From positions 248,001-312,000 of the forward strand of contig NZ_CP048021.1 in the NCBI RefSeq assembly GCF_010092505.1: a DNA stretch of 64,000 nt. The letters are read 5' to 3'. The translations under genes were made by a program, and so were the position numbers. A model generated the notes under the pieces. That model was not told the origin of the DNA. It saw nothing but the letters and a program-made list of their open reading frames with translations, and did no database searches. The DNA is from Virgibacillus sp. MSP4-1. Lineage in GTDB: Bacteria; Bacillota; Bacilli; Bacillales; Alkalibacillaceae. This document shows, one piece after another, positions 26,048 through 35,408 of the stretch (its first letter is position 1; every line of letters begins with the position of its first letter).

Positions 26048-27739
26048 ATGAAAAAGTCAAAATGGTCACTGCTCTTAGTACTTGGTCTGGTACTAAGTCT
26101 ATTCCTGGCTGCATGTTCTGGTGGAGATGATGGTGGAGACACTTCAGACGACGCAGCAGATGACAGTCAGGACTCATCAGAAGAAGGTTCTTCAGAAGAA
26201 GTAGAACAAGTGTTTAACTTACTTAATGGTGACACGATTCCAACAATGGACTCTTCTATGGCTACTGATGAATTTGCATTTCAATTCTTAGGTGCAACGA
26301 TGGAAGGTCTTTATCGTGTTAAGGATGGAGAAATTGTAGAAGGTATTGCAAAAGATCATACCGTTAGTGAAGACGGGTTAACCTGGACCTTTGAATTGCG
26401 TGAAGATGCAAAATGGTCCAATGGTGATCCTGTTACAGCTCACGATTTCGTTTATGCATGGAGACGTGCTGTAAATCCTGACACTGGATCTGAGTATGGC
26501 CCATACATGATGGGTGGCGTAATTAAGAATGCTACAGAGGTAAATAAAGGCGATGTACCAGTTGAAGAGCTTGGTGTAAGCGCTGATGGAGACTACAAAT
26601 TAGTTGTAGAACTTGCCAACCCAACACCATACTTCGAATCATTAGCAACTTTCGGTACATTCCTGCCGTTAAATAAAGACTTTGTTGAAGAACAAGGGGA
26701 CGCTTATGCAACAAGTACAGATACGTTGCTGTTTAACGGTCCATTCACATTGGATAACTGGGAAAGCACAGCCAGTTCCTGGGAGCTAAACAAAAACCCT
26801 GAATACTGGGATGCTGAGACAGTAAAACTTGAAAAGCAGACATATCAGGTTGTTAAAGATCCGCAAACTGCTGTAAACTTATATGAGGAAGGTGAAGCAG
26901 ATAGAGCTGGTCTATCCTCTGATCTGGTTGACCAATATTCTACTCATGATGATTACACAGTAACACCTGAAATGACCGTCTTCTACCTGAAGATGAACCA
27001 GACTCGTAATGAAGCTCTGGCAAATGTGAATGTTCGTCGTGCGATTTCAAGAGCGTTTGATAAGCAGGGCATTGTTGATACAATCCTGAACAACGGTTCA
27101 ATGGTAGCGAATGGTCTTGTGCCTAAAGACTTCTATCAGCACCCTGAAACAGGAGAAGATTTCCGCAGTATCAATGGTGATCTTGTAACCTATGATCCTG
27201 AAAAAGCTAAGGAATACTGGGAGAAAGGTCTTGAAGAGTTAGGTACAGATACTGTTGAACTTGAATTCTTAGCTGGAGACAGTGAGACAGCTAAATCCAT
27301 GAACGAATTTATCGTTAATGAGCTTGAAAGTAATCTTCCAGGATTGGATCTTACTTTAGTTCAAGTGCCATTCGAGCAGCGTTTAGATGCTGATACAAAC
27401 ATGGATTATGATATCCAGTTTGCTGGTTGGGGCCCTGACTACATGGATCCATATACATGGTTAAACCTCTGGTTAACTGATGGTGGAAACAATAAGATGG
27501 GTTATTCCAATGAAGAGTATGATAAGCTTGTAGAATCAACAAAGAATACTACTGACATGGTAGCTCGTATGGAAGCTTTCTTAGAAGCTGAAAAGATTCT
27601 ATTTGAAGATGCAGCCATTGCACCGGTTTATCAGAGTGCACGAGCTCAGCTAATTAGTCCTAAGATTAAGAATGTTTACAGCAATTCCTTTGGACCAACT
27701 TATGAGTATAAGTGGGCAGAAGCTGTTGCTGCTGAATAA
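26048..27739 (+). CDS. oppA: Oligopeptide-binding lipoprotein
   Basis: OppA captures extracellular peptides for the OppBCDF importer, which in Bacillus feeds nutrition and also imports signalling peptides. This 563-residue protein has a signal peptide ending in the lipobox LAAC (~24), then a Ser/Asp/Glu-rich linker of ~30 residues, and a family 5 solute-binding domain (MDSSMATDEFAFQFL, LTWTFELREDAKWSNGDPVT, DFVYAWRRAVNP). The very acidic linker and surface fit a salt-tolerant organism. GGGGAGG precedes ATG by eleven bases. First gene of oppABCDF. Confidence 0.95.
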   Translation: MKKSKWSLLLVLGLVLSLFLAACSGGDDGGDTSDDAADDSQDSSEEGSSEEVEQVFNLLNGDTIPTMDSSMATDEFAFQFLGATMEGLYRVKDGEIVEGIAKDHTVSEDGLTWTFELREDAKWSNGDPVTAHDFVYAWRRAVNPDTGSEYGPYMMGGVIKNATEVNKGDVPVEELGVSADGDYKLVVELANPTPYFESLATFGTFLPLNKDFVEEQGDAYATSTDTLLFNGPFTLDNWESTASSWELNKNPEYWDAETVKLEKQTYQVVKDPQTAVNLYEEGEADRAGLSSDLVDQYSTHDDYTVTPEMTVFYLKMNQTRNEALANVNVRRAISRAFDKQGIVDTILNNGSMVANGLVPKDFYQHPETGEDFRSINGDLVTYDPEKAKEYWEKGLEELGTDTVELEFLAGDSETAKSMNEFIVNELESNLPGLDLTLVQVPFEQRLDADTNMDYDIQFAGWGPDYMDPYTWLNLWLTDGGNNKMGYSNEEYDKLVESTKNTTDMVARMEAFLEAEKILFEDAAIAPVYQSARAQLISPKIKNVYSNSFGPTYEYKWAEAVAAE

Positions 27740-27785
27740 GATTAATCATTAATCTTAATCGAATAGGCTAGCTTAAGATTGGAAG

Positions 27786-27825
27786 GAGAGTATATAGACC
27801 ATTAAGGTGGCGTATACTCTCTTTT
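27786..27825 (+). terminator. Intercistronic hairpin between oppA and oppB
   Basis: GAGAGTATA (27786) pairs with TATACTCTC (27813-27821) and TTTT follows. The flanking GGAA...TTCC can extend the stem. Partial termination or 3'-end protection of the oppA message is likely, giving more binding protein than permease. Confidence 0.65.
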
Positions 27826-27909
27826 CCATTGTTAGAGAGTTTTTTCGCAATAAAAAACTTTCAGTCAACTTACAACAAAATTCGATAAACTTTTCAGGAG
27901 GTGTAGGAA

Positions 27910-28842
27910 ATGGGACGTTTTTTACTGAAGCGGATTGTCTATATGTTAATTACTTTATTTATCATTGCATCCATTACGTTCTTCTTAATGAAGATTTTGC
28001 CTGGTAGTCCGCTGAGCGCTGAAAATAAACTATCTGAAGAACAGCAGGAGATTGTTCTTGAAAAATACGGTCTGAACGACCCCGTTCCTGTACAATACGT
28101 CAATTATCTGGTTGGACTTGTACAATTAGATTTAGGCCTTTCTTATAAGTTTGACTCTACGCCAGTCACCCAGATTCTGGCCGACAGAATAGGGCCATCA
28201 GCAATATTAGGTGCAGAGTCACTTGTAGTAGGTGTGATTTTAGGGATTTTACTTGGCTTGATAGCTGCGATTTTCCACAATGGAGTACTTGACTTTACTT
28301 CTACTATTATTGCCGTGCTAGGAACATCCATTCCTTCCTTCGTATTTGCAGGACTTCTGCAGTATGTATTTGCGGTTAAATTAGGCTGGTTCCCGGTAGC
28401 GCTGTGGAAAGGTGGTCTTGAGTATCATGTTCTCCCGGTCATAGCGCTAATGATTTTCCCTATGGCGATTTCAGCGCGTTTTACGCGAACAGAAATGCTC
28501 GAAGTATTGGGGTCCGATTATATTACAACAGCCAGAGCAAAGGGTGTAACTCAGGCAGGCGTTGTGTTTAAACATGGACTGAGAAACGCACTAATACCAT
28601 TAATTACAGTAATTGGACCTATGGCAGTAGGTTTAATTACAGGTACACTTGTTATTGAAGAAATATTTGCTATTCCAGGTATTGGTGAACAATTTGTTAA
28701 CTCAATTATGGTAAATGATTATCCGACAATTATGGGAACGACTTTGTTCTATTCCGTATTATTTGTGGTGATCATCCTGGTAATCGACCTCCTATATGGA
28801 ATTATCGACCCTAGAATCCGACTGTCAGGAGGGGAGAAATAA
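27910..28842 (+). CDS. oppB: Oligopeptide ABC transporter permease
   Basis: This 310-residue inner-membrane permease pairs with OppC to form the peptide channel. It has six predicted helices, starting at ~10-30, and the EAA-loop region SDYITTARAKGVTQAGVVFK (~198-217) that docks the ATPases. The IIDPRIRLSGGEK C-terminus is typical. AGGAGG precedes ATG. Its stop overlaps the oppC start by one base. Confidence 0.94.
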   Translation: MGRFLLKRIVYMLITLFIIASITFFLMKILPGSPLSAENKLSEEQQEIVLEKYGLNDPVPVQYVNYLVGLVQLDLGLSYKFDSTPVTQILADRIGPSAILGAESLVVGVILGILLGLIAAIFHNGVLDFTSTIIAVLGTSIPSFVFAGLLQYVFAVKLGWFPVALWKGGLEYHVLPVIALMIFPMAISARFTRTEMLEVLGSDYITTARAKGVTQAGVVFKHGLRNALIPLITVIGPMAVGLITGTLVIEEIFAIPGIGEQFVNSIMVNDYPTIMGTTLFYSVLFVVIILVIDLLYGIIDPRIRLSGGEK

Positions 28843-30011
28843 TGGCTAATGATCAAAATAACCAATACAATGAAAATAATTTGCCAGAAGATTTATTTGA
28901 ACCCATAGAAAGAACAGAAGACACAAGTGAAAAAATCTCGAGAGAAAGCAGAACCTTCTGGCAGGATGCAAGAAGGACATTGTTTAAAAACATACCAGCC
29001 ATGCTTTCCCTATTTGTTTTGCTTGCGATAATTATTATGAGTTTCGTTGGCCCTGGTATGAATGAATATGGGTATAACGATCAGGACCTGTCCGTTTCCA
29101 AGATGCCGGCACGTGTACCCGGCTTGGAGAATATTAGCTGGTTGGGCTTTGATGGTACCTTTGAAAGGACATTTGAAGGGGACACCGTTGAAGAGGCATC
29201 ACAGAAAGCTATTCAACGCTTTGGTAATAAAGAAGAATTTATGGACATTGAGGTCATTAACGAAGGAGATGGAAGTGAGGATTCCGCCTCCGTATCAGGA
29301 ACTTTTCATCCCTATGAAGCAAAAGGAATGGAAGATACCTATTTCTGGTTAGGTACGGATGAACTGGGACGTGACCAATGGACCCGAATCTGGCAGGGTA
29401 CACGTATTTCCCTGTATATTGCCTTTTTAGCCGCTACCATTGACCTGTTAATTGGTGTCGGCTACGGTGGGATTTCCGGTTACTTTGGCGGACGTATTGA
29501 CGATGTTCTGCAGCGTATTATTGAAATATTAACAGGAATTCCAAACCTTGTTGTTATTCTCTTAATGACTGTTGTGCTTCAGCCAGGGGTATTATCGATT
29601 ACCATTGCCCTGACCATCACTGGGTGGACAGGTATGGCCCGTATTGTCCGGGGAGAAATACTCAAGCTGAAAACACAGGAATTTATACTGGCAGCCCGAA
29701 CCTTGGGGACACCTGACCGAAGAATCATTTCGAAACACTTAATGCCGAATATAAGTGGAATCATTATCATCAATACGATGTTTACTATTCCAAATGCGAT
29801 TTTCTTTGAAGCCTTTCTAAGTTTTATCGGTCTTGGAATTGTTCCACCTGAGGCTTCACTTGGTACGTTAATTAACACAGGATTTGATTCATTAAGACAA
29901 TATCCATTTTTACTAATATTCCCGGCGATTCTCATTTCTGTTATTATGATTGCCTTTAATATTTTAGGTGACGGATTTAGAGACGCATTCGATCCTAAGA
30001 TGCATAAATAG
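28842..30011 (+). CDS. oppC: Oligopeptide ABC transporter permease with enlarged extracytoplasmic loop
   Basis: The second permease is 389 residues, about 80 longer than B. subtilis OppC (~305). The N-terminal ~45 residues are acidic. Helix 1 lies at ~53-70. The following extracytoplasmic part is expanded to ~100 residues (about 70-165), ending in FWLGTDELGRDQWTRIWQG, where the conserved core resumes. The docking segment is FILAARTLGTPDRRIISKHL. The extra loop may contact the binding protein or a peptide. Overlaps with both neighbours indicate coupled translation. Confidence 0.93.
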   Translation: MANDQNNQYNENNLPEDLFEPIERTEDTSEKISRESRTFWQDARRTLFKNIPAMLSLFVLLAIIIMSFVGPGMNEYGYNDQDLSVSKMPARVPGLENISWLGFDGTFERTFEGDTVEEASQKAIQRFGNKEEFMDIEVINEGDGSEDSASVSGTFHPYEAKGMEDTYFWLGTDELGRDQWTRIWQGTRISLYIAFLAATIDLLIGVGYGGISGYFGGRIDDVLQRIIEILTGIPNLVVILLMTVVLQPGVLSITIALTITGWTGMARIVRGEILKLKTQEFILAARTLGTPDRRIISKHLMPNISGIIIINTMFTIPNAIFFEAFLSFIGLGIVPPEASLGTLINTGFDSLRQYPFLLIFPAILISVIMIAFNILGDGFRDAFDPKMHK

Positions 30012-30029
30012 AAAGGTAGGTGTTTAATT

Positions 30030-31097
30030 ATGGATAAGTTACTAGAGGTAAAAGACCTTAAAGTTTCCTTTGATACGTTTAGTGGAGAAGTACAGGCTGT
30101 TCGTGGTGTCAGCTTTGATGTAAAAAAAGGAGAAACCCTAGCAATTGTTGGTGAATCAGGTTCAGGTAAATCTGTTACAACAAAAGCATTGATGCAGCTT
30201 CTCCCTAAGCCACAGGGATATGTGAAAGATGGACAAATTCTTCTTGAGGGAGAAGATCTTGTCCAGAAATCCGAGAAAGATATGCAGAAGCTTCGTGGGC
30301 AGGATATTTCAATGATTTTCCAGGACCCTATGACTTCCTTAAACCCTACAATGAAAGTAGGAACTCAAATTATGGAGCCCCTCGTTAAACACCAGAATAT
30401 GAGCCGGGCTAAAGCAAGAGAGAGAGCGATAGAATTACTTGAACTGGTTGGAATCCCGGATGCAAATACCCGGATAAAACAGTATCCTCACCAGTTTTCC
30501 GGTGGTATGCGTCAGCGTGTCGTCATTGCTATTGCATTAGCGTGTGATCCAAAGCTGCTAATAGCCGACGAACCAACAACAGCACTAGACGTTACCATTC
30601 AGGCACAGATCCTGGAATTAATGAAGGATATTCAGCGCAAAACGGATAGCTCCATTATTTTTATTACTCACGATTTAGGTGTTGTAGCAAATGTGGCTGA
30701 CCGTGTGGCTGTTATGTATGCAGGTAAGATTGTGGAAATTGGTACAGCTGATGAGATTTTCTATAATCCAAAGCACCCATACACCTGGGGATTACTTGGT
30801 TCCATGCCGACATTGGATAATGATGGCCTTGACCTAGTGGCCATCCCAGGATCACCACCGGACATGACAGATCCTCCAAAAGGGGATGCATTTGCCCCAC
30901 GAAATGAATATGCGCTTAAGATTGACGAAGAGCTAGAACCACCAATGTTCAAAGTATCAGATACGCATTATGCTGCTACCTGGTTGCTTCATGAAAAGGC
31001 TCCGAATATTGAACCACCGGAATCGGTCAAACGTCGTATGCACGGTATTGCGAGTACAGGTACGATTCCGGGTGTAGCTAAGGACGGTGAAGAATAA
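30030..31097 (+). CDS. oppD: Oligopeptide ABC transporter ATP-binding protein OppD
   Basis: This 355-residue ATPase has Walker A GESGSGKS (~40-47), signature FSGGMRQR (~155) and Walker B LLIADEPTTALDV (~172-184). The C-terminal oligopeptide/dipeptide extension (HPYTWGLLGSMPTLDND, then GSPPD) is typical of OppD/DppD, though the usual four-cysteine Fe-S motif of many OppD proteins is absent. It is followed by oppF with a one-base overlap. Confidence 0.95.
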   Translation: MDKLLEVKDLKVSFDTFSGEVQAVRGVSFDVKKGETLAIVGESGSGKSVTTKALMQLLPKPQGYVKDGQILLEGEDLVQKSEKDMQKLRGQDISMIFQDPMTSLNPTMKVGTQIMEPLVKHQNMSRAKARERAIELLELVGIPDANTRIKQYPHQFSGGMRQRVVIAIALACDPKLLIADEPTTALDVTIQAQILELMKDIQRKTDSSIIFITHDLGVVANVADRVAVMYAGKIVEIGTADEIFYNPKHPYTWGLLGSMPTLDNDGLDLVAIPGSPPDMTDPPKGDAFAPRNEYALKIDEELEPPMFKVSDTHYAATWLLHEKAPNIEPPESVKRRMHGIASTGTIPGVAKDGEE

Positions 31098-32035
31098 TGG
31101 CATCGAATGATAAGTTACTTGAAGTAAAAGATTTAAAACAGCATTTCCGTGTCGGACGTAAGGGTGTCGTAAAAGCCGTTGATGGTTTAACATTTGACAT
31201 CTACAAAGGGGAGACCTTTGGGTTGGTGGGAGAATCTGGTTGTGGGAAATCTACAACAGGAAGAACCATCATCCGGTTATACGATGCTACTGATGGTCAG
31301 GTGAAGTTTAATGGCGAAGATGTTCATGGAAAGAAATCCAATCCTGAACTTAAAAAGTTTAATCGGAAAATGCAAATGATTTTCCAGGACCCTTATGCAT
31401 CCTTGAATTCCCGTATGAATGTGCAGGATATTATTGCAGAGGGAATCGATGTTCATGGTCTTGCGAAAAATGAAAAGGAACGTAAAGAAAGAGTACAGGA
31501 GTTACTGGAAACAGTAGGATTAAACAAAGAGCATGCCAGCCGTTTCCCCCACGAGTTTAGTGGAGGGCAGCGTCAGAGAATTGGTATTGCACGGGCGCTC
31601 GCAGTAAAGCCTGAGTTTATTATTGCCGATGAGCCAATCTCAGCTCTTGATGTATCCATTCAGGCTCAGGTTGTAAATCTTTTGAAGCAATTGCAGGATG
31701 ACCATAATTTAACCTATTTATTTATTGCCCATGACCTCTCCATGGTAAAATATATAAGTGACCGAATTGGGGTAATGTATTTTGGTCATATGGTTGAATT
31801 GGCGGATAGTGACGAACTGTACCGTAATCCGCTTCATCCATATACAAAATCTTTGCTTTCAGCGATTCCTCTTCCAGACCCTGATTATGAGCGTGGCCGT
31901 AAACGAGTGGAATATGATCCATCCATTCATAATCAAGATGAGGAATTTGAATTTAGAGAAATCACACCAGGACACTGGGTAAGATGCACTCCAACTGAAT
32001 TCGAAAAGTATAAGAGAGAATCTGAAAATAAATAA
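31097..32035 (+). CDS. oppF: Oligopeptide ABC transporter ATP-binding protein OppF
   Basis: This 312-residue ATPase is the partner of OppD. Walker A is GESGCGKST (~41-49), the signature is FSGGQRQR (~156) and Walker B is FIIADEPISALDV. The C-terminal HPYTKSLLSAIPLPDPD motif is that of OppF/DppF proteins. It is the last gene of the operon and ends at a strong terminator. Confidence 0.95.
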   Translation: MASNDKLLEVKDLKQHFRVGRKGVVKAVDGLTFDIYKGETFGLVGESGCGKSTTGRTIIRLYDATDGQVKFNGEDVHGKKSNPELKKFNRKMQMIFQDPYASLNSRMNVQDIIAEGIDVHGLAKNEKERKERVQELLETVGLNKEHASRFPHEFSGGQRQRIGIARALAVKPEFIIADEPISALDVSIQAQVVNLLKQLQDDHNLTYLFIAHDLSMVKYISDRIGVMYFGHMVELADSDELYRNPLHPYTKSLLSAIPLPDPDYERGRKRVEYDPSIHNQDEEFEFREITPGHWVRCTPTEFEKYKRESENK

Positions 32036-32076
32036 TATGAATGTTTCTTTTACATGTAGAAAGTGTAATAAGAGGT

Positions 32077-32114
32077 AAATCCCTGTTATTGTGAACAATA
32101 ACAGGGATTTTTTT
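32077..32114 (+). terminator. Terminator of the opp operon
   Basis: A perfect 15-bp stem (AAATCCCTGTTATTG / CAATAACAGGGATTT) has a four-base loop and a T tract. Confidence 0.92.
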
Positions 32115-32317
32115 GTCTGGATATTAAAACTGTTGTGGGACTGTAACCAATCATATGAGGGCACCTTCGAATTCAGCCATAAACAAGGAAGTCATTTTGG
32201 GCCTTGTCAACAGGTGAATAAAATATTTTTCCCGGAGAAAATTAAAAAAAGCCAACAAAATAAAACAAACTTCTAATATAATATAGATATACAATAAAAA
32301 ATGGGAGTTTGATCAAA

Positions 32318-33640
32318 TTGAATAAACCAAGAAGAGAGAAGGCAAGAACCGACATCCATCCGCTTGGGGTGAATTTATCAGGAGAGGAATTCAATGGCAG
32401 CAGGGATGATTTGGCCGGACACCTGCTGCAACCGGGAAAGTTTCTTTTGATGGCTATTGTAACTCTGATGCTTTCCTTTTTCCCACAACTCATCGTGAAT
32501 GGGGAAGAAGAACAATCATTTACTGCAAAAATTCATGATTCATATCAAGTACAATTGAAGCAGCGTTCCCTTCCTGAGGAGCCGATTGCACGGTTCCTGT
32601 ACGACTCGGGTCTTCAATTTGAGTATCCGGAAGCTGTAAGGGGGATCTATGTAACAGGACCTTCTGCAGGAGGAAGCCGTTTTGAAGAACTGCTGAATCT
32701 GGTTAATCAAACAGAACTGAATTCCATGGTTATTGACATTAAAGACGACTATGGAGATCTAACTTTCGATCCTGGTAAGGACTCGCCATATTCAGATATT
32801 GGTAAGAATTATATCAGTGATTTAAGAAGTACACTTGAAACGCTGGAAAAAGAAGGGGTATATCCGATTGCGCGTATCGTGGTATTTAAAGATACGAGAC
32901 TGGCTGAAAAAAGACCGGAATTATCCTTTAAAGAAAATGGATCAATTTGGAAGAATGGAAGAGAAGAAGCCTTTGTTAATCCATTCATGAAAGAAGTTTG
33001 GGAATATAACCTCGAAATTGCCAAAATGGCAGCTGAAGCAGGGTTTAAGGATATTCAATTTGATTATGTACGTTTTCCGGAAGGTTTTGAAAAGCGTGAT
33101 GATACACTTCAATACAGTGAAGGAGATTATTCAGATTTAGACATGAATAATGTCCAAAAGCGTGTCAAAGCAGTTACGGATTTTGTATCCTATGCCAAAG
33201 AGGAATTGGCCTATTATAATGTTGACGTATCTGTAGATATTTTTGGTTATTCTGCAACAATTCCGGAAGCTCCTGGAATTGGACAGAACTTTTCCAAGAT
33301 TTCTAGCAATGTCGATGTCATTTCCTCCATGATCTATCCAAGTCATTGGACCAGTTATTTTGATATTCCTTTCCCTGACAAGGAACCTTACAAGCTGGTT
33401 AAGGAATATGTAAAAGTGGAAAATGAACGCTTGGGTGAACTTGAGAATTCCCCTGTTTCAAGACCGTGGATTCAGGACTTTGAAGCACCATGGTTATATT
33501 CAGGTGCACCAACCCAATATGGGAAGGCTGAAGTGGAAGCCCAAATTAGAGCGCTGAATGAAGGTGGGGTTCAGGAATTCCTTCTGTGGAACCCATCAAA
33601 TAAGTATACAAAGAATGTGGATTATACCCCACTAGATTAA
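32318..33640 (+). CDS. Putative glycoside hydrolase (DUF4015-type TIM barrel)
   Basis: This ~440-residue protein starts at TTG 32318, ten bases after GGGAG. The N-terminal ~50 residues are polar and lead into one signal-anchor helix (~45-62, LLMAIVTLMLSFFPQLIV), so the rest should be outside the membrane. From ~105 (RGIYVTGPSAGG) to the C-terminus it follows the DUF4015 putative glycosyl hydrolase barrel: MVIDIKDDYGDLTF, ARIVVFKD, IQFDYVRFPEGF, VSVDIFGYSA and MIYPSHW. The conserved D in FDYVRFP is a catalytic candidate. A wall- or polysaccharide-degrading role is inferred from family only. Confidence 0.82.
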   Translation: MNKPRREKARTDIHPLGVNLSGEEFNGSRDDLAGHLLQPGKFLLMAIVTLMLSFFPQLIVNGEEEQSFTAKIHDSYQVQLKQRSLPEEPIARFLYDSGLQFEYPEAVRGIYVTGPSAGGSRFEELLNLVNQTELNSMVIDIKDDYGDLTFDPGKDSPYSDIGKNYISDLRSTLETLEKEGVYPIARIVVFKDTRLAEKRPELSFKENGSIWKNGREEAFVNPFMKEVWEYNLEIAKMAAEAGFKDIQFDYVRFPEGFEKRDDTLQYSEGDYSDLDMNNVQKRVKAVTDFVSYAKEELAYYNVDVSVDIFGYSATIPEAPGIGQNFSKISSNVDVISSMIYPSHWTSYFDIPFPDKEPYKLVKEYVKVENERLGELENSPVSRPWIQDFEAPWLYSGAPTQYGKAEVEAQIRALNEGGVQEFLLWNPSNKYTKNVDYTPLD

Positions 33641-33651
33641 TTAATAAAAAA

Positions 33652-33683
33652 GGACACTTCTGCTCAGGAAGTGTCCTTTTTTA
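33652..33683. terminator. Bidirectional terminator
   Basis: The stem GGACACTTC / GAAGTGTCC is flanked by A6 and T7 and lies between convergent genes. Confidence 0.88.
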
Positions 33684-33694
33684 TTATTAATGAA

Positions 33695-33883
33695 TCAAGT
33701 TTGAGGCTTTCCGCCAACCTGTTTCCAGTTTGATTGGATGGAGTGAGACTGTGAGGAATAGTGATTTTTTGTTTTTCGACCAAATAGCCTTTCACCGGAA
33801 AATTGAACAATAACAGCAGAGAAAGCGGTTAATCCAATGATTAAAATCCCTAATAATGATAACTCTAAAATAAAGAAACCCAT
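33695..33883 (-). CDS. Small single-helix membrane protein
   Basis: Translation from the ATG at 33883 gives 62 residues, MGFFILELSLLGILIIGLTA at the start, with one helix (~3-27) and a basic, polar tail (GRKTKNHYSS). GGAGGG lies nine bases upstream; the longer frame to 33907 lacks a site. Position is between the glycoside hydrolase and yjbC. Function unknown. Confidence 0.6.
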   Translation of the reverse strand: MGFFILELSLLGILIIGLTAFSAVIVQFSGERLFGRKTKNHYSSQSHSIQSNWKQVGGKPQT

Positions 33884-34041
33884 AATTTCCGACCCTCCTA
33901 CAGTCATCTTTATAGTTCATTGTATGCTATCAGCATCCGTTTGAAAAGTCTGAAATATTTTTCGGATGATCCCGGAAATATTTCACTTTTACTAAAGGTT
34001 TCGTTATAATAAAAAAGGACAAAAGGAGAAGGAGTAGATTT

Positions 34042-34620
34042 ATGAACTGGTATGAAAAACTTAGTAAGTACTTTCCCGTTGAGGAAATGAAATCAAAGGA
34101 GCATATGGAAAGACTTCTTGAAGAAAAAGGAGATGTCTATTATAAGGATGAGGGTGAGCATCATGTTATGATGTATGCGGAGTTTGACACCTTCATTTTT
34201 ATTGATTACGTCTATGTTTCCAGTGCTTCCAGAGGAAAAGGAATAGGGCATCAATTGATGGATAAGCTGAAAGAAAAGGAGAAGCCCATTATTTTGGAAG
34301 TGGAACCCATTGATTATGAAGATACGGATACAGAAAAGCGACTGCATTTTTATCAAAAAGAAGGATTCCGGCATGCAAGATCGATAGGCTATACAAGACG
34401 GTCATTGGCAACGAATGAAATAAATGAAATGGAAATTCTTTATTGGTCCCCTGAGCATGAAACAGAAGAAGAAATTTTTGAGAAAATGAAAAAGATGTAT
34501 AAAAATATTCATACCTATAAAGATAAAGAACTCTACGGTGAATCCTATGAGCCTGTTGATAAAGTACTGACCTTTGATGAGAGCAGAAATGATAATATTT
34601 TTGACGAACTCGATGATTAA
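34042..34620 (+). CDS. yjbC: GNAT-family acetyltransferase YjbC
   Basis: This 192-residue protein has a GNAT domain in the middle: FIDYVYVSSASRGKGIGHQL (~55-75) contains the RGKGIG acetyl-CoA loop, and FYQKEGFRHARSIGYTRR follows. B. subtilis YjbC has the same length and lies directly upstream of spx, as here; in that organism the pair shares stress-induced promoters. The substrate is unknown. The C-terminal ~70 residues are acidic and specific to this family. Confidence 0.87.
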   Translation: MNWYEKLSKYFPVEEMKSKEHMERLLEEKGDVYYKDEGEHHVMMYAEFDTFIFIDYVYVSSASRGKGIGHQLMDKLKEKEKPIILEVEPIDYEDTDTEKRLHFYQKEGFRHARSIGYTRRSLATNEINEMEILYWSPEHETEEEIFEKMKKMYKNIHTYKDKELYGESYEPVDKVLTFDESRNDNIFDELDD

Positions 34621-34891
34621 TTCTTTTAGCGAATTGAAAAAATCTCCCACCTGAATGATAATGAACATTTGTTATTTCTCCCTGAAAATTGGTTTAGGGG
34701 ATGGGATAATAGGGAATAATAACTAATAATAGTGGCGAAATATTGAACAATATTTAAACAATTCCAATATCCTCTATCCTCATTTATCATTTTGTAGTAT
34801 ACTTAGTATGTAGTGTTTTAGATTATATTAATTATAATCTAATAAAACTTATTTTGTTTCTGGAAGCAATCCTTTTAAAGGAGTGAAACAT

Positions 34892-35287
34892 ATGGTAACT
34901 TTATTTACATCTCCAAGCTGCACATCTTGTCGGAAAGCAAGAACCTGGCTTGAGGAGCACGATATTCCATTTAAGGAACGAAACATTTTCTCTGAATCTT
35001 TGACGATTGATGAAGTCAAGGAGATACTGAGAATGACTGAAAACGGGACAGATGAAATCATCTCTACTCGTTCAAAAGTGTTTCAGGAATTAAATGCAGA
35101 CTTAGATCAGCTGCCATTGAAGGATTTAATTGATTTAATACAGAAAAATCCTGGACTTCTTCGCCGCCCGATTATTATGGATGAAAAGAGACTCCAGGTA
35201 GGGTATAACGAAGATGAAATTCGTCGATTCCTGCCACGAAAAGTACGTTCATTCCAGCTGAAGGAAGCGCAAAGACTTGTCAATTAA
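34892..35287 (+). CDS. spx: Transcriptional regulator Spx
   Basis: Spx binds the RNA polymerase alpha C-terminal domain and reprograms transcription under thiol-oxidative stress. From the ATG at 34892 the protein is 131 residues, as in B. subtilis, with the redox switch CTSC (Cys10-Cys13), the conserved [11 protein letters not shown] segment and the [20 protein letters not shown] ArsC-fold region including RPI. AAGGAG lies eight bases upstream. Its degradation adaptor SpxH is encoded at 43021-43920. Confidence 0.97.
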   Translation: MVTLFTSPSCTSCRKARTWLEEHDIPFKERNIFSESLTIDEVKEILRMTENGTDEIISTRSKVFQELNADLDQLPLKDLIDLIQKNPGLLRRPIIMDEKRLQVGYNEDEIRRFLPRKVRSFQLKEAQRLVN

Positions 35288-35310
35288 TTAAAGACCAGGG
35301 AAATGATAAT

Positions 35311-35389
35311 AAAAGGTCCGATTCCTTATATTCATATATATGAGAGGCGATCTGCCACTCATGTATATGAAGAGAATCAGACCTTTTTT
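35311..35389 (+). terminator. Long terminator hairpin after spx
   Basis: An extended imperfect stem pairs AAAAGGTCCGATTC with GAATCAGACCTTTT, and the inner TTCATATATATGAG with CTCATGTATATGAA, followed by a T tract. It may also end the convergent TerC gene. Confidence 0.8.
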
Positions 35390-35408
35390 CTTTATTCAGG
35401 TTCTTTTA

